This document shows positions 25,101 to 37,867 of a DNA stretch of 64,000 nt, piece by piece; the first letter of the stretch is position 1, and each line of letters opens with the position of its first letter. The position numbers were made by a program, and so were the translations under genes. Source of the DNA: Cynocephalus volans (Eukaryota; Chordata; Mammalia; Dermoptera; Cynocephalidae). Where the stretch lies: NCBI RefSeq assembly GCF_027409185.1, contig NC_084460.1, positions 150,743,569-150,807,568 of the forward strand, read 5' to 3'. The notes under the pieces are model-generated. The model was not told where the DNA came from. It was given only the letters and a program-made list of their open reading frames with translations, and made no database searches.

Positions 25101-26519
25101 GCAGCATTCCTCTAGTCCAAAGGTTAAGATTTTACCTACAATTCAGAAAAACATCAAAAGATGACAATGGTTAAAGTAGTAAAGCAGGCATCAATGAAAA
25201 ATCACTGAGAAGCACTGTCTAATAAAATAAACTATTGAACAGTCAAAATTACTTTATACAAGTTAAACAAAGTTAAACGAAGTAAGAATAGCATAAGAAA
25301 CTGCAACAATCAACAAGCTGCTTTATGACAAGCGCTTTCTGTTAAAAAGCTTGGCAGACTCTAAGTGCTCAATAAACGTTTACCAAATGTAAGAACATTT
25401 AAGAGAAAATGCCAATGCATTCTTTAAAATAAAATTTTTTTTCTCAATCCTAAACTCTTGCTCTAGCAAAAAGTTGCTCTTAAAATTAAAATCATGGCTA
25501 ATTCTCACTGATACCCAGTGATTTTATAACTGTTCTACTGACAGTTTCAGCATTAAAGCCCTTGACATGCTTTAATTTTCTATTGTTACCCTGTTTCTGT
25601 ACTCCAGGCTCCTTGTATTATATATCTGAACCACTTCAGTCAGTGCAGTCAGTATAGCAAAACCTCCTGTCTCTGCTAAACAAATGTTTCCATTAAACTT
25701 CCTAGAATAACTTTAATGACTTTATGAGAAATAACTCATCCATGTCACATGCTTCCTATACAAAAAGCCTATCCTAAGTCTGTGTTTTGTCTCTAAATGT
25801 CACTCAAATATTTGACAACTCCTATTATTCAGTCTTTTTGAAGAAATCATCTACATTTATTTAATTAACATCTTTATTTCTACTAGATATTACTGGCAGT
25901 CTTTAATTTGGCTATCAAACCACTTTGCACTTTTCCTGACTAAAACAGAATATATATTTTAAACACGTGCAACAAGGAAAAAATCTTTACAGTAGTTTCA
26001 AACAAGTTCAGAATTTCTAGTGATTAAAAAATATAAAGATATTTTAAAGACTTCAATACTATTTTCCCTTTTCTATAATGTACACAATATTTTCATCATT
26101 TTGTTTTTTCCCTCTGTAGGCAGAAATACACATAGTACCCACACACTTAAAACACATAAATGTCTGTTTGAAAAAATTAAGAATAAAAAGAATGTTTTTG
26201 AATGAGCATTACTTATGAGGAAGCCAAATAATAAGGAATTGATTTACCCAATAATGAACTACAAATTCCTTAGAAGTAATATTCTTGAATTGGTCAGAGA
26301 AGGCATGCAATCACAATACCCTATAACTTTAAAATCACAGCATATCTTAGAAATCAGCTGACCCAGCTGGTTAACTTTTACATGTAAAGAAATTGAGGAT
26401 TGGAGTTTAAATTCTATCAAAATAAGGTAGTCGCAGTAGTGGTACTGGAAACAAAGTGCAAGAAAAAAACATAGGCTTTATAGTTTAAAAAGAAAATAAA
26501 ACAAAAAAGGGCTAGAGAT
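22140..26519. other. AT-rich, repeat-poor intergenic DNA
   Basis: I recognise no gene and no recent transposon. A GAAA-type simple repeat lies at about 23370-23399 and a short MIR-like piece near 25360-25390. Longer ORFs are short and have no recognisable motif. Confidence 0.45.
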
Positions 26520-27140
26520 AAGACCTCCACAACAAAAAAACTACATAAACTTCAGCATGTTACTTAGCTTTTGGGGCCTTAGTTTCTTCATCTTTGACAA
26601 AAGCTTAATAAGATCTAGATAATTCAATCTGCTGAGTGTTGTTGATTGTATTAGAACTTTATATATCATCATCCCGGAAGCTAACTTTGGCTTTAATCAT
26701 TAAATATTTATTGAGCCCCTAATATATATTGCTAGACACTGTCTTTAACAGTTAGGAAAAGGTCTTGGGATATATAAGGCCCTGAATAAAAAGTAACGTT
26801 TCCTTATTTCTATCTTTAATAAATAAATATCTATTGAATATCAAACATCTGTGCAAAGCAATAAAAATACAATGTAAGTGAAACAGTTATAGTCCCTATT
26901 CTCAGCTTAAAATCTAGTGGGGAAGATAAATAATAAATTAGTAAATTAACAAATAATAATATCTAAAGTGCTAAGACAGAAACAAAAAAGATGCTCTGAT
27001 AAATACTAAGGTTTATTTAGTTAGAGGAGAAAACATTTTGGTCAAGTCCTCAAAGGTGAAAATGAAGTAGCCATGCAAAAAGCTTGGGAAAGATTATTCT
27101 AGACAGAAAATGTACACAAAATCCCTAGAGAAGAGTTTCA
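26520..27140. repeat. MIR followed by antisense L2
   Basis: A MIR-like stretch (TTACTTAGCTTTTGGGGCCT) at 26560-26680 is followed by the reverse complement of an L2 3' end (TTTATTGAGCCCCTAATATA, then the TCTAGTGGGGAAGATAAATA region) to about 27140. Confidence 0.55.
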
Positions 27141-28034
27141 CTTATTGAAGAAATTCTGTTATTAACTGTTAGAATCATAGTCCTTTCCTTTCTATATTAT
27201 CAGACTGCATGTAACAAAAAAATAAAAATTAAATTATACAACTTTGGTTACTTGGGTATAAAAGCAGAGGGCTAAGTAAGCACAGGGTAAATACAAAGAT
27301 TACTTAGTAGTACATGTTGGCTGCACCAAGTAATGCATGAAAATGAGTGCGTTCAAACCTAGGTGGTGATGAAAAACAAAGTATGAAATCTGCACTTTAT
27401 TTTGGAGGTAATGCAACACACCACTGAAAGTTCTGAGCATGAAAGTTATGATGAAAGCTGTACTTTAAGGGAATTTTAATGTCTGTCACAAATATGTAAA
27501 ATATATTAAAGCAGAGAAGTAAATGAGTGAAGGTTTAGGTAAAGAGGGCCTAATTACAGCAGCAGCTGAAATAGAAAACAATACTACAGATATACTACAT
27601 CCAGACATGGCAAGAAATTGAACATATGGAACAAAGACTATCTGTCACTGAAAGCACAATGGTGTCACAAACAGGAAGGGAAGAGGACTAGAGATTGTAG
27701 TGAGATGGTAAGTTCAAGAAATTTGATATAAATTGTTAAGTATATTTTTATATTACCCAATTACCTTTATACTATTTTTCATAAGCAATATTGTTTTACA
27801 TGAATATTCCGTATTTTTTCTCCAAGAGATTTTCAATCACTAAATGAGCAACTCAATGTATAATTACAAGTGGAATACAGTATGACATTAATATTTACTC
27901 TGTAGTTAGATAAAAATACGGATAAAAGGCATCCTTGCTTTGGAAATAAATGCCAGCAAATAACAACCTTTGTACTGGAGATACTTAATTGAAAAGGATT
28001 CATCAAAAACTTACTACATATAAGAGGCAAGATA

Positions 28035-28255
28035 ACATAGTAGTTACCATGTGATTCTTGAGCTTGAATGTCTGGGTATAAATTTAGGTTCTACCATTAC
28101 CTATGACAGCTTGAAAAGTTACTCAACCCTGTTTTCCAGTAAAAGAGGGATAATGGTGTCAATCTCATTTGGCTGTAAGCAGGATCAAATGAATGAATAC
28201 ATGCAATGTACACAGAAGAGTAATGGCATATCGTAATCACCCCAAATTTAGCTAT
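28035..28255 (+). repeat. MIR
   Basis: It has the MIR order, with a TTCTTGAGCTTGAATGTCTG start, ATTACCTATGACAGCTTG core and an AGGATCAAATGAATGA tail. Confidence 0.65.
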
Positions 28256-28799
28256 TATTTATCCTGTGCATAACACTAGGGAAACAAGATTGCAAAAAGG
28301 TAAGAATCTCCCCCTTTAGGTATTTACAATTTAGGGAGGCAAAAGTAACTTACATGTAATCAACAAAAGATGAGAAAGAAAAGATTAATGCAGACTTATA
28401 AACTAAACATTTCAAGGAAAAGGCTTTCCTAAGTAGTTTTTTGTTCAGCAAACATCAAACCAGGTAAGTAACACAGTTGGTAGTAGGTGATTTTTCCTTC
28501 AATTCTTAAATTTATTAGTTCAAATGCAACGAATTTCATACTTCAGATTTAGAATGTCTACAAACTGAAGCTAAAAACTACTAACCAAAGAAAACTGCTA
28601 ACCAAAGAGCCTCACTAAATGACTCACTAAGAAAAGCAATAAGGAGATTTAACAGTACTGGGAAGAGAATTTAGGAGGTACCAAATTCTAGGTCAGTGAC
28701 TTCATGATTAACACAAGTACTTCTGGAGTTTATGGTTTGATATACATATACACACACAATATATATATCACAACCAGTATTAATATTAATGCTTTACTG

Positions 28800-31700
28800 A
28801 AAGACTACTTGGAAGGTTCAGACTAGAAAAAATAAAGCTAAAACCTTTTAGCACATTCTGATAGTTTGGAAACTTTTCCTTCCAGCTCTAAATAAAACAG
28901 TCTGTCAAAATATTCTATATTCTGATTGATAAAATCTATGTCTTAAGCTAGAGCCATAAGGTTATTTAACAATTCCAATTAAAGCTTTTTTCTGACTATA
29001 TTAAAGTTAAGGATCCTTCCAAACCTTACAGAAGTTCTCACTTTAAGACAACCTAAACCCAGAGATTGAGATTTGAATCCAACATAAACTCAGGTAGAAC
29101 CCAGATCCAGAAAGTCTTGTTTCCTAAAACTGCAGCTGGGGTTATCTGTCTAAACTGGGTAGACACAAAGGTTATAAATAGGATTGTGGGGGTGGGAGAT
29201 AGGTGGAAGAGAGTGGGGTAAGGTGGGATCACATATATATGCCGTACAGAATATTCATATTTTTAAAATCTTTAATCAAAATTAGCTATAGTTAATAAAA
29301 ATCTTTTTAGGATAAAATTTTTGTAACAATCTTAAGGATACTTTTTTTTTCACATTTTTATCATTCTCCAAAGTATGTTCATTATTCACTAATCTTGTCA
29401 AAATAAAATGATTTTTTTGTCCCACTTCACAGTATTTTGGTAGATTTTGTCTTCACACCCAACATCATTCACAAGTAACAACTTTCATAAACAGATTTCA
29501 TAAAGATTATTCTTTCATTCATGAGAAAGATTTAGTCCTCTCACTTACATACTTGGGCAATATAACAAATTTTATAAAAAAATTTTTAGTCTGGGTGAAA
29601 TGTAACTATTATGGCAGAATTTCTTAACACAGGATATAGGAATGTTTATAGCACTCACGGATGTGCTTTAGGGAGGCCCAATAACTCATTGAAATATGCA
29701 CAAATTCTAATACTATATGCTAAAATATTTTTTCTGGGTAGAACATACCTCTCATTTTTCAAAAGGTCGATGACCACCCCTCACAACCCAAATTAAGAAC
29801 CAAAGAAGAAAAGGGCATTATAATTTGTGAAAATAGAAATCCTAAGAAAAACGTATGGTTTTCATTTTTATGATCTACTTAGCCATAAGAGTCATTCTGA
29901 CAAAACACGTTTCTGATTATCTTTATTTTTAAACCACTGCTTTTTCTTTTCTGGTACTTCCAAAATTTCTTACTGGGACTAGGTATCTAGCTTTCCTTTA
30001 GTATAAAATATCACCTTTCTGAAAACCCAGGAACATTTTCCTACTTGCTATCGTGTTTACCTTTTGCAAGTTGACTTAATATATTAAAGATTGACTTTTT
30101 TCCTATAGTTTGGTATTTCAGTTAATAAGCCAGATGAAATATGTTATTTGGCATTCTAGATACCAATAAAATATCTTAATGTAAATATTACTTTAAGATT
30201 TTATTTTAATAAAAAAGTATACTTAATGATATCTCTGCCCTGTTATTGAGTTATGGCAAATTAGCCTACAGCAAATAAAAAGTCCAGATGATCCCCTACT
30301 TGGACCACCAAATTATTATGAAGTATGTGTAAAGCAATGTATTCTTCACCACCTGATTCCAGACTTTCCAAATACCAGTTGGGTACAACAAAGCAAGAGA
30401 CAGACCTAAAGCTGGGGTCTCTGCCATTCCCTAATAAACAGACTAATAAGATGGTAGTAAAAATACAGTTCAATCCTTGCACTAAGCTTCTGGTTGTTCT
30501 CAAAGGCCTAATCAGACTTCAAGCTTCATGAACGGATTTCAACTCCTCCAAGGTGTTCTTCCGAATACTGTTTCTTCATACGCTTCTCTTATAATGTTTT
30601 CTAGGTAGCCTTAGGCCCTTCAAGGTATAATTCACTGACCTTGGGATTTTAAGCTTGGTGCAGTTTTCCCAAATCTGAGTTACTTTAAAAGTTTCTGTGT
30701 ATCCACATATGAAATTAAAACAGACTACATGACCAAAAAACCACCACTGATAAGAAGCACCAAAAATAAAACCTAGACGCAGAAAGGCCTTTCTCACAGT
30801 ATGTTTCTTTTTGCTCATTTATTCACCCATTCACTCCAACATTAAGCTCTATGTGCCCATGTGTGGGGATTCACTTGAAATAAAACACAGCCCTAACCCT
30901 CAAGAAGATTTCAAATTTTTAAGATTGATTAAAACTATGTGCAGAGATTGCAGCATTGTTTAGGGTTTATACAAATTCAAAAACTGAATACTGAAAGATA
31001 GCTAGAGGCAATCTCTGCCTATTCTGAACATGTGTAGTAATACTTCTACAGTATTTGACAGCAACAGCGCAAAGAGACAGACAGAAATGGTTTTAATTTT
31101 ATCCTTAGGATATTTATCTATTACACATTACAATGATAATTCCAGCTTAAGGAAAAAAAAGATAACTTGGTTTTAAAACCCAAGCAGAGCTATAGGATAG
31201 GTAAAGGTAAGACTGGTGACCTGACCGAGTACCTTACAAAAGTATAAGAGGCAACTTTTTGCAAACTTCTGTTTTCTTTATATCTAATTATATCACACTT
31301 ATAGTCTAACTAGCAGTAAAATTTGCTTTATTTTGGTTAAATGCCTAAAACTTTATCTAAGAACAAGACAAGTGTAAATTAAATCTAAACAATACACTAT
31401 TCTTAAAGCAGACAAAAATGATTTCCCTCCTTTATTAAGTTCTTATTTTAGGACATATCAATTTGTACTCCTCATAAGAGGCATGGCATTAAAAAAACAA
31501 AAAGATGAGTCTTTTCCTCCTGCTTCCAAAATTCTTATCAGTCTCCCTAGATGATTCTGAGCAGAATTATATGTAAAAAGTAACATGTACAATACATCAT
31601 CACAGCATTTTCCAGTATAATTTTTTTTTCCAAATGGTACTTTTATAAAATTACTAACTAAATCCAGAATCAGCAAATAGTTGTTGGGTAATGAGGAATT

Positions 31701-32480
31701 TAAACTTTAAAGCAACTATGTAATGCAGGTGGCAACTCAACCTTGTAACTCAAACCTAGTAACACAAATTAGAGGTGAAAAACTGCTAATAATTCTAAGT
31801 TATGAGGTAGGGGTATATGTATACATATGTATGTATGAAAACCCATGTTATAAATTTGTGGGGTTGAGGTTTTTTTGTTGTTGTTGTTCACCTTTGCCAA
31901 GATCAATCAAGATGAAGAACAGTAATTTATCTAAAAGTCAGGAATTAGGTACACCTTTAAAATTTCAACACTATGTTTCCTTTATATGATGTTACATATA
32001 TGATGTTAGCTGAAGCCTAGGTAAGAATAAGGTCTGTTTTGAGAACAGCATTTACCACTGCCCAAAATAGTTCCAAAAATGATGCAGACTATAAAAGATA
32101 TTTAGCTTGTACTACAACAGATAACTGAAAAATGTTCCTCAAATATTAAAGAGGCAATAAATTTTTCTCCACCTGGTAAATTACTGGACTTTTTGCATAA
32201 GAATGTCATTCAAGTTTTCTAAAATGAGAACTTTGAGTTTACATTAAACATCTCTAAAATATTTAATAGTCTAAAAAAAAATTACTGTAGTGAGATGCAT
32301 TTGCAAAATATCCAATTATCCAGACTTAGATAAAAGTAAATAAGAAACTTAAAGAGGGAAAGTCTTAAACACTATTAATCTTTTCCCACATGAAAAGTGG
32401 GAATAAAAAATAGCAGAATATTCATAAGTAAAGTGAAAATATTACCTGGTTTCTAAGGCACATGGTTAGCTATAACATCT
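28800..32480. other. AT-rich DNA downstream of C3orf38
   Basis: I recognise no gene. A weak L2-like antisense piece lies near 30840-30910. Part of this region could be an alternative long C3orf38 3' UTR, since several AATAAA hexamers occur on the minus strand. Confidence 0.4.
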
Positions 32481-32489
32481 AAAGTGGGA

Positions 32490-32495
32490 TTTATT
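32490..32495 (-). terminator. Candidate C3orf38 poly(A) signal
   Basis: AATAAA on the minus strand, about 205 nt past the TGA, would give a short 3' UTR. Other AATAAA hexamers occur further downstream (for example near 31425 and 31325), so longer 3' UTRs are possible. The site is unproven. Confidence 0.4.
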
Positions 32496-32698
32496 TGATG
32501 AACTGCATTATGCCCTCAGAAAATTTGGTGCAACTCAAGTAGAAATAGGCAAATATTCACATAACATGTCAATCTGTAGTCCAGAAAGGTATTTCAACTA
32601 AAATATGTCCATCTTCACATCTGAACACACTTACACATTACCGATATAATATTTAGAAGAGTTTCTGTATAGAAGACTTTTAGGCTGACATACAGGGC

Positions 32699-33379
32699 TC
32701 AATGCTTTAGAAGGTTAGGTAAACTCAGTTCTCTTTTGTTCATCAATGCCTCATTTCCACTACATAAAGCTTGGTCTCCAGTTCCACTATCCAATGACTG
32801 CTTTACATTAAGGTGTACTTCACTGGTACCACATAATGTGATTACGTTATAAAAGGCCTCTAGATCACTTTGTTCAAATCTAATAGTTGGTTTCGGTAAT
32901 GTTCCAGGAGCAAGGGAACCCTCTCCAACAATTCTTAGGTTGATAAATTTGATTTTCCAAGTATTCTCCACAAAAGGGCACCGAATGAGTCCAAAAATTT
33001 GTTCAAAAATGCCCAAACAAGTGTTCTCTCGGTGGACAGTCCCGGCAACTCCAACCATAACTAGCCCATGGGGAGAAGAAGCACATTTCAGTCCATGGGA
33101 ATCTAGGTTGGGGCTGAGGAAAAGAAATTCTTCCTTCACTAGTGACAGCAAACGAAGGCTCACGATTTCTGCTCCATGGTAGTCTATCACATTTTGTTCT
33201 GATGTGTTGTAATAAAACCTAAGCTTGACATCATGCCAGAAGTGCTGTGGACCCCATTCATCTTGAGGTGGTCCCAGAAAAGGATTCTGAGAATTAAGAA
33301 GTTCAAAGAACCAGTGACAGAATTCTTCTCCCAGGCGACGAAAATCAACCTTTTCAGCTTTTTTATCTTCTTTTGCCTG
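32699..33379 (-). CDS. C3orf38: C3orf38 coding exon 3 with stop
   Basis: It has 226 codons plus TGA at 32701-32699. The acceptor is a CAGCAG repeat, so the exon may start at 33379 (CAG GCA, Gln-Ala) or three bases later at 33376 (GCA, Ala). The open frame continues upstream into the intron only as far as an in-frame ATG at 33418, which is not a sensible start because it lies in intron sequence. The last residues ([20 protein letters not shown]) are the part that seems extra relative to the human protein as I remember it. Confidence 0.92.
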   Translation of the reverse strand, partial: QAKEDKKAEKVDFRRLGEEFCHWFFELLNSQNPFLGPPQDEWGPQHFWHDVKLRFYYNTSEQNVIDYHGAEIVSLRLLSLVKEEFLFLSPNLDSHGLKCASSPHGLVMVGVAGTVHRENTCLGIFEQIFGLIRCPFVENTWKIKFINLRIVGEGSLAPGTLPKPTIRFEQSDLEAFYNVITLCGTSEVHLNVKQSLDSGTGDQALCSGNEALMNKRELSLPNLLKH

Positions 33380-36300
33380 CTGATTAAAATAGATAAAATG
33401 AATACAAAATAAAGCCAAGGTTTAACTTTTATATCTATTTTTCTATCTAGCCTGTTTCATAGCTAAGTTTTAATGTACTGATAACAGCAGAGAGAACTGA
33501 ACTACATGTGAACTCACTGAACCCATCATCCATAGTAAAATCTTTTTTCAAAAAGGAGAAAAATCATTTTAGAATTTTCTAGCTTAAACATGAAAATTCA
33601 GCAAAGAAAGTAAGGTTTAACAAAGTCTTTTAAAATATCTGCATGATTGGTCAATAGTAATGATTTACAGCATCACTATTTTCTCTTGATTGTGTCAGTG
33701 TTTTCACAGGTGTGTATCTCTGCCAAACTTTCCAACTGTACACTTTAAGTGAATGCACTTTGTTGCATATTATATCACAATAAAGTTGATAATAAATAAG
33801 CATTTTCATTGTCTTTAAACAGACACTGCTAAGGTGATTGAAATAGTTTATTTTCCATGATTGAGATTAATTTTATACTATAATTTCTTTTTTTAAAGGA
33901 AATGTTACTGCAAAATCATTCCTGACAGGCTAGATCTCATTCACCTACGTATTCCAGAACACAGTACCTCACTGATGCGAAAAGATCTCATATTTTACTG
34001 AACACCTACTATTGAATATATTGGGCACTGTATACGACACTTAAGGGCTTTCCTCCTATCTTCACAACAAGCTTTATGATATAGATATCATTGTTATGAC
34101 CAATTTATAGATGAAAAAAAAAAAAAAAAACGCTCAGGTAAGGTTATTTGCCCAAGTTCACACACCTAGTATACGGCAGACCCTAATTTGAAGTCACATC
34201 TACATGCTTTAAAAGTCAATGCTCTTTTAAGTTTATTAAGAAAGACCTTAGAAGATACTTTCTTAATGTGAAGGCAAAGCCTCCTCACTTAAAACTTAAC
34301 TAATTCAAAGAATATGAAATGTGTAAAATATGCAAATTTCCTAAAAGTTCATTCAAGCAACATTTAAATGTTCAGTCTAAAATGGACAGTGGAGATACAA
34401 ACAAATAGGAACAGCCAACGTCAGCTCTGGAAAATTACAACAGGATTTTTTCTAGTTAAAGTCTTAAAAATGAGAATGTATTACAATAGAATTCTTTTAA
34501 AGTAAAAAAAAATTACAGAAAACAAAAGCCCAAAATTAAATTAATCTTGCAGTTTAAACTCTCTAAAAATCCAATAGTTCTCATTTGATAAGGGGGAAAA
34601 ACATTTTTTTTTTCCCCTCACAAATCAATAGAACATTATACATATATCACTAGATGTCGGAAATATTTTGTCTTTTAGTTGCTGTATTGTTCTTTCTTCC
34701 TTTAGGATGAGAAGAATATGGAGTAAAGTTAAAAGTATAAAATACAAATATATCAACCACCTTCTTCCAGATCTAAGATTACCTGCAAAGTTTCAGACAG
34801 AACAAAGGTTCAGAATATAACTATAAGATCTATTTTACCTGTTGAAAGAGTTGGATGTCCTCTGTCTTCATAACTGGCTCTGGTGTTTCCTTTAATTTCA
34901 GTGGTGATTGCTTTTCCCAGTAATCTTTTGCATATTGAATAAGATTGTGTTTTTCAGTAGCTGGAGGTATAACAACTCCCTGTGTTGCCAAGTACTTAAA
35001 TATGACATCTCGGTGGACTTTTCTACGCCTCAGAAGTTCTTCTACACTTTGACTATATACTAAAATTGCACGAATGGCATCTAGAGGGAAATTGCAAAGA
35101 TTAATATAAAATCATGAAGCACTTGTAAATTTATCCACGGTCAACAGAAACTCTACCAAATAGTATTTATAAACTCTTGTCACAACATTAATTGCTTTTG
35201 CATGTTATTTTTAAAAACAGGAATTGAATTGTCAAGTTTCCCCCCTCCAATTCCTTTATGCTGTAAACTTTCATTACCTAAGATTCCTCCTTCCCTTCAC
35301 TTCCTATATGTGACAGTGAAATTCTAGCACTTCCTCTTAAAGAATTGTCTTAAGAAAAATTGTAAGCCAGAAATTTTTTTTTCTAATCAGGCCAATGGAC
35401 CTAACTTCATATACAAAACCTCTAAAAATAGGTAAAATTACAATATTTTAGATGTCAAGGAATTTTAGTCCAATATCCTCACTCTATGAATAAATGAAAG
35501 TTGAGGATACATGAGGTTTCAATAATCATATTTCTAGAAGTGGCAGAACCTGGACTTGTATGTTTTTTAATTTTTAAAAACTTTATATTAAACACAGACT
35601 GAAGAATATTTTTGACATGTGTGAGGTATACAGAATGGCAATAAAATGAACTTCCATACACACACCTCCTAGCTTAAGACACAGCAAATTACTAGTGTCT
35701 TTGAGGCTCTCATTTCACCCCTCCCTAATGCTATTCCTCTCTCTTCTTACCCTCCTCACAGGGTAGCTATTATCCAAAATGTTGTTTATTTTTCCCTTGT
35801 TCTTCTTTATAGTTGTACAATATAAGCATGTATCAGCATACAATATAGTTTGGTATGTTTTAGATGTTCTATAAATTCAATCCATCAATATATATAATCT
35901 TTGGAAGCAGCTTTTCACTTAATGTTTTTGAGATTAATCTATATATGGGTGTATGTAGCTGTAGTTAACTCATTTTCACTGTTATACAATAATTAATTAT
36001 ACTACTAGGTATCTGTTCTTCTGATTATAGATTTTTATTGTGTGTGTCCTATTACAAACACTGCTACTTTGAACATTCTCATACATATCTCCCAGTGTAC
36101 ACAGAGAGGCAAGCAGCATGAGCATCACCTGGGAGCTTGTTAGACATATAGAACTTCTGGGCCTACAACAAAACTACTGAATCAAGAGTCTGCATCTTAG
36201 CAAGATCTCTAAGGGACTGAAAGACACATTCAAGTTTGAGAAGCCGAAGTCTAGAGTATGTGTTTTATCTTCTATTTTAGCAGATAATGCCAAACTTATT

Positions 36301-37715
36301 TTCTAAAGTGGTAGTTCTAATTTACATTCCTTCATTAGTTGTCAAAGCATTGCTTCACCTGACCAAAACCTGAGGTTTATATTTTTAAATTTTTGCCAAT
36401 CTGGTACACAGAAAAGACACCTTGTGTTTTTGATTTTCATTTCAGTGCTTTCTAAAGTTGAAAATCTTTTCATATGCTTATTGGTTATTTTTTTTTACTG
36501 GAGAAATGTCTCTTCTTTCCTGGAAAAAGGTCATTTAAACATTTCAGTACTGGGAAATTTTCACTTTTTCTTTATTTGCGTTTAGATCCACTATCAATTA
36601 AATCCAACATTTTATATAATACAATTTTAAATTCACACTCACCATGATCGTAAAAATCACCACGATTTACATTACATGTCATGTAAAATATATAAATGCT
36701 CAAGAACAATGTCTCAAACTATTTTCAGTCTAAATTCTTACGAATTTCTTTTAACGTTCATGGTTCAAAGTTACAAATGACAAAAATGTAAAACCCGACT
36801 TAAAAGCAGAGAAATCGTTTCAAATGGGAGAATTTTTTGAAGACACTTAAATCATATACAAATATATGAATCTGGAACATTTTAAAGTAAAATTCAGTAA
36901 ATTTAAAACTAGCAGTGTGATGCACAAAGTGAGACAAACTTTATATTTTTATACGAACTAGGCACAAACAGGTTTAATATTAATAACCCTTGAAATCTTA
37001 CTCTGCCCTAATGTACTCGTATATTTGACTCTGAAAACAATGTATTCCTAGAACACAAAATCATCTCAGAAAAACTTTGGCTCCAAAAGGAGACACGAAC
37101 TCAAACTGTCTTTCTATTACAGTCGTTGTTTCACCAGAGACTGATGAAAAGTGTGTATGATATCCTCTTCCCCCCAAGCCTGAAGAAAAAAAGCCTGAAC
37201 AGCTCAGCTGATCGAAACTGAAAATATAAAACATTCTGGCTCCCCGGAAATTTTAAGAGATAACTATTGAGGCACTACGAAACCTCGAACCAACAACAAG
37301 CTTTTGCTCATAACATTTAACGGCTATAACCTGGAAACTGCGCCATTGTCAGCGCCACCATCTCCCTCAGGGGGCCCAGCGCGACCCAGCCGCCCAAGTC
37401 TGAGTCTTGGTTCCAAAGCCGCGGAGCAGCGGGAGTGGCCAGGATTCCCGAAGATTCTGCCCAAGAGCGGCTGGGGGTGAACTGGGGGTTGGGCCCCAAC
37501 CCCCTCCACTCCCACGCTCTCTTAACGTTGGGTCGGGGTGAGGGCTGGGGAGGGGCGGCCGCCCTCGGGGTGTAGGGTCTGTTCTCACCTTGCCGGTCCT
37601 CAGGCTGCACCAGGCGGTTGGTGACGGTGTCGCATAGGGCCATGATCTCATCGTTGTCCAGTAGGCCGAGCAGGTTACGACAGCCCTCCATCTCTGGGCA
37701 GCTCAGCCCCGACAT
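32699..37715 (-). CDS. C3orf38: C3orf38 homologue, complete three-exon coding region
   Basis: This is the single-copy vertebrate gene C3orf38. The protein belongs to a family of unknown function (DUF4518, as I recall) and has been tentatively linked to apoptosis; I cannot confirm a role from sequence. Coding exons are 37715-37589, 35080-34839 and 33379-32699, giving 348 residues plus stop and joining in frame. The start ATG ([11 protein letters not shown]) has G at -3, and no earlier in-frame ATG exists in the open upstream frame. Exon 1 and exon 2 encode a helical N-terminal part (residues 1-123). Exon 3 encodes a compact aromatic-rich domain beginning near [17 protein letters not shown], which resembles an NTF2-like fold to my eye (inference). 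I remember the human protein as 329 residues, so this one looks about 20 longer at the C-terminus. ZNF654 lies about 5 kb upstream on the same strand, as in human. Confidence 0.93.
33380..34838 (-). other. C3orf38: C3orf38 intron 2
   Basis: The intron contains an old L1 3' end on the plus strand (about 33690-33800), an antisense MIR-like element (about 33965-34215) and a poly(A) run at 34113-34130. Confidence 0.7.
34839..35080 (-). CDS. C3orf38: C3orf38 coding exon 2
   Basis: The exon is 242 nt and follows a pyrimidine-rich acceptor (TTTCCCTCTAG). It ends CAACAG before donor GTAAAA. It is open in one frame throughout and encodes the segment [17 protein letters not shown] through EDIQLFQQ. 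It ends exactly on a codon boundary, so the exon 3 acceptor choice cannot shift the frame. Confidence 0.92.
35081..37588 (-). other. C3orf38: C3orf38 intron 1
   Basis: The intron contains an antisense ancient L1 3' portion (about 35545-36530) split by a MER5A-like hAT element at 36105-36245. The end near exon 1 enters the CpG island. Confidence 0.65.
36105..36245 (+). mobile_element. MER5A-like DNA transposon relic
   Basis: GCATGAGCATCACCTGGGAG and the GAGAAGC end match the non-autonomous hAT-Charlie element MER5A. It interrupts an L1 relic. Confidence 0.6.
37589..37715 (-). CDS. C3orf38: C3orf38 coding exon 1
   Basis: It has 42 codons plus one base, starting at the ATG whose complement is CAT at 37713-37715. 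It ends CAAG before a good donor GTGAGA (37588-37583). The split codon (G plus AT) encodes Asp in exon 2. The exon lies inside the CpG island. Confidence 0.92.
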
Positions 37716-37797
37716 CTCGACCCCCGGGAAGGGGGGAGAGGACGACACCAATAATGTCGTCTCTACGGCCCACGGGGCCCGTGCCTTAGCAACAGAG

Positions 37798-37807
37798 ACC
37801 GGAAGTG
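37798..37807 (+). promoter_or_regulatory. ETS-type site, upstream of C3orf38 start codon
   Basis: ACCGGAAGTG matches the strong ETS-family (GABPA/ELK) core CCGGAAGTG. It lies 83 bp upstream of the C3orf38 ATG, probably close to the transcription start. An AGCAAC half-site of RFX X-box type lies just before it (37789-37794). Confidence 0.6.
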
Positions 37808-37857
37808 TTTCTCTTCTTGTTCGCCGCGGAAGGGCCTCAGGTATTCCAAACCCTTGA

Positions 37858-37867
37858 GCGGAAGTGA
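37858..37867 (+). promoter_or_regulatory. Second ETS-type site
   Basis: GCGGAAGTGA is a second ETS core, 60 bp from the first and in the same orientation. Paired GGAAGTG sites near the start are common in housekeeping promoters. Confidence 0.55.

Noticed and set aside
37317-37588. Continuation of C3orf38 exon 1 frame past the donor
   Set aside because: This is intron sequence; a consensus GTGAGA donor is at 37588 and the spliced product joins in frame.
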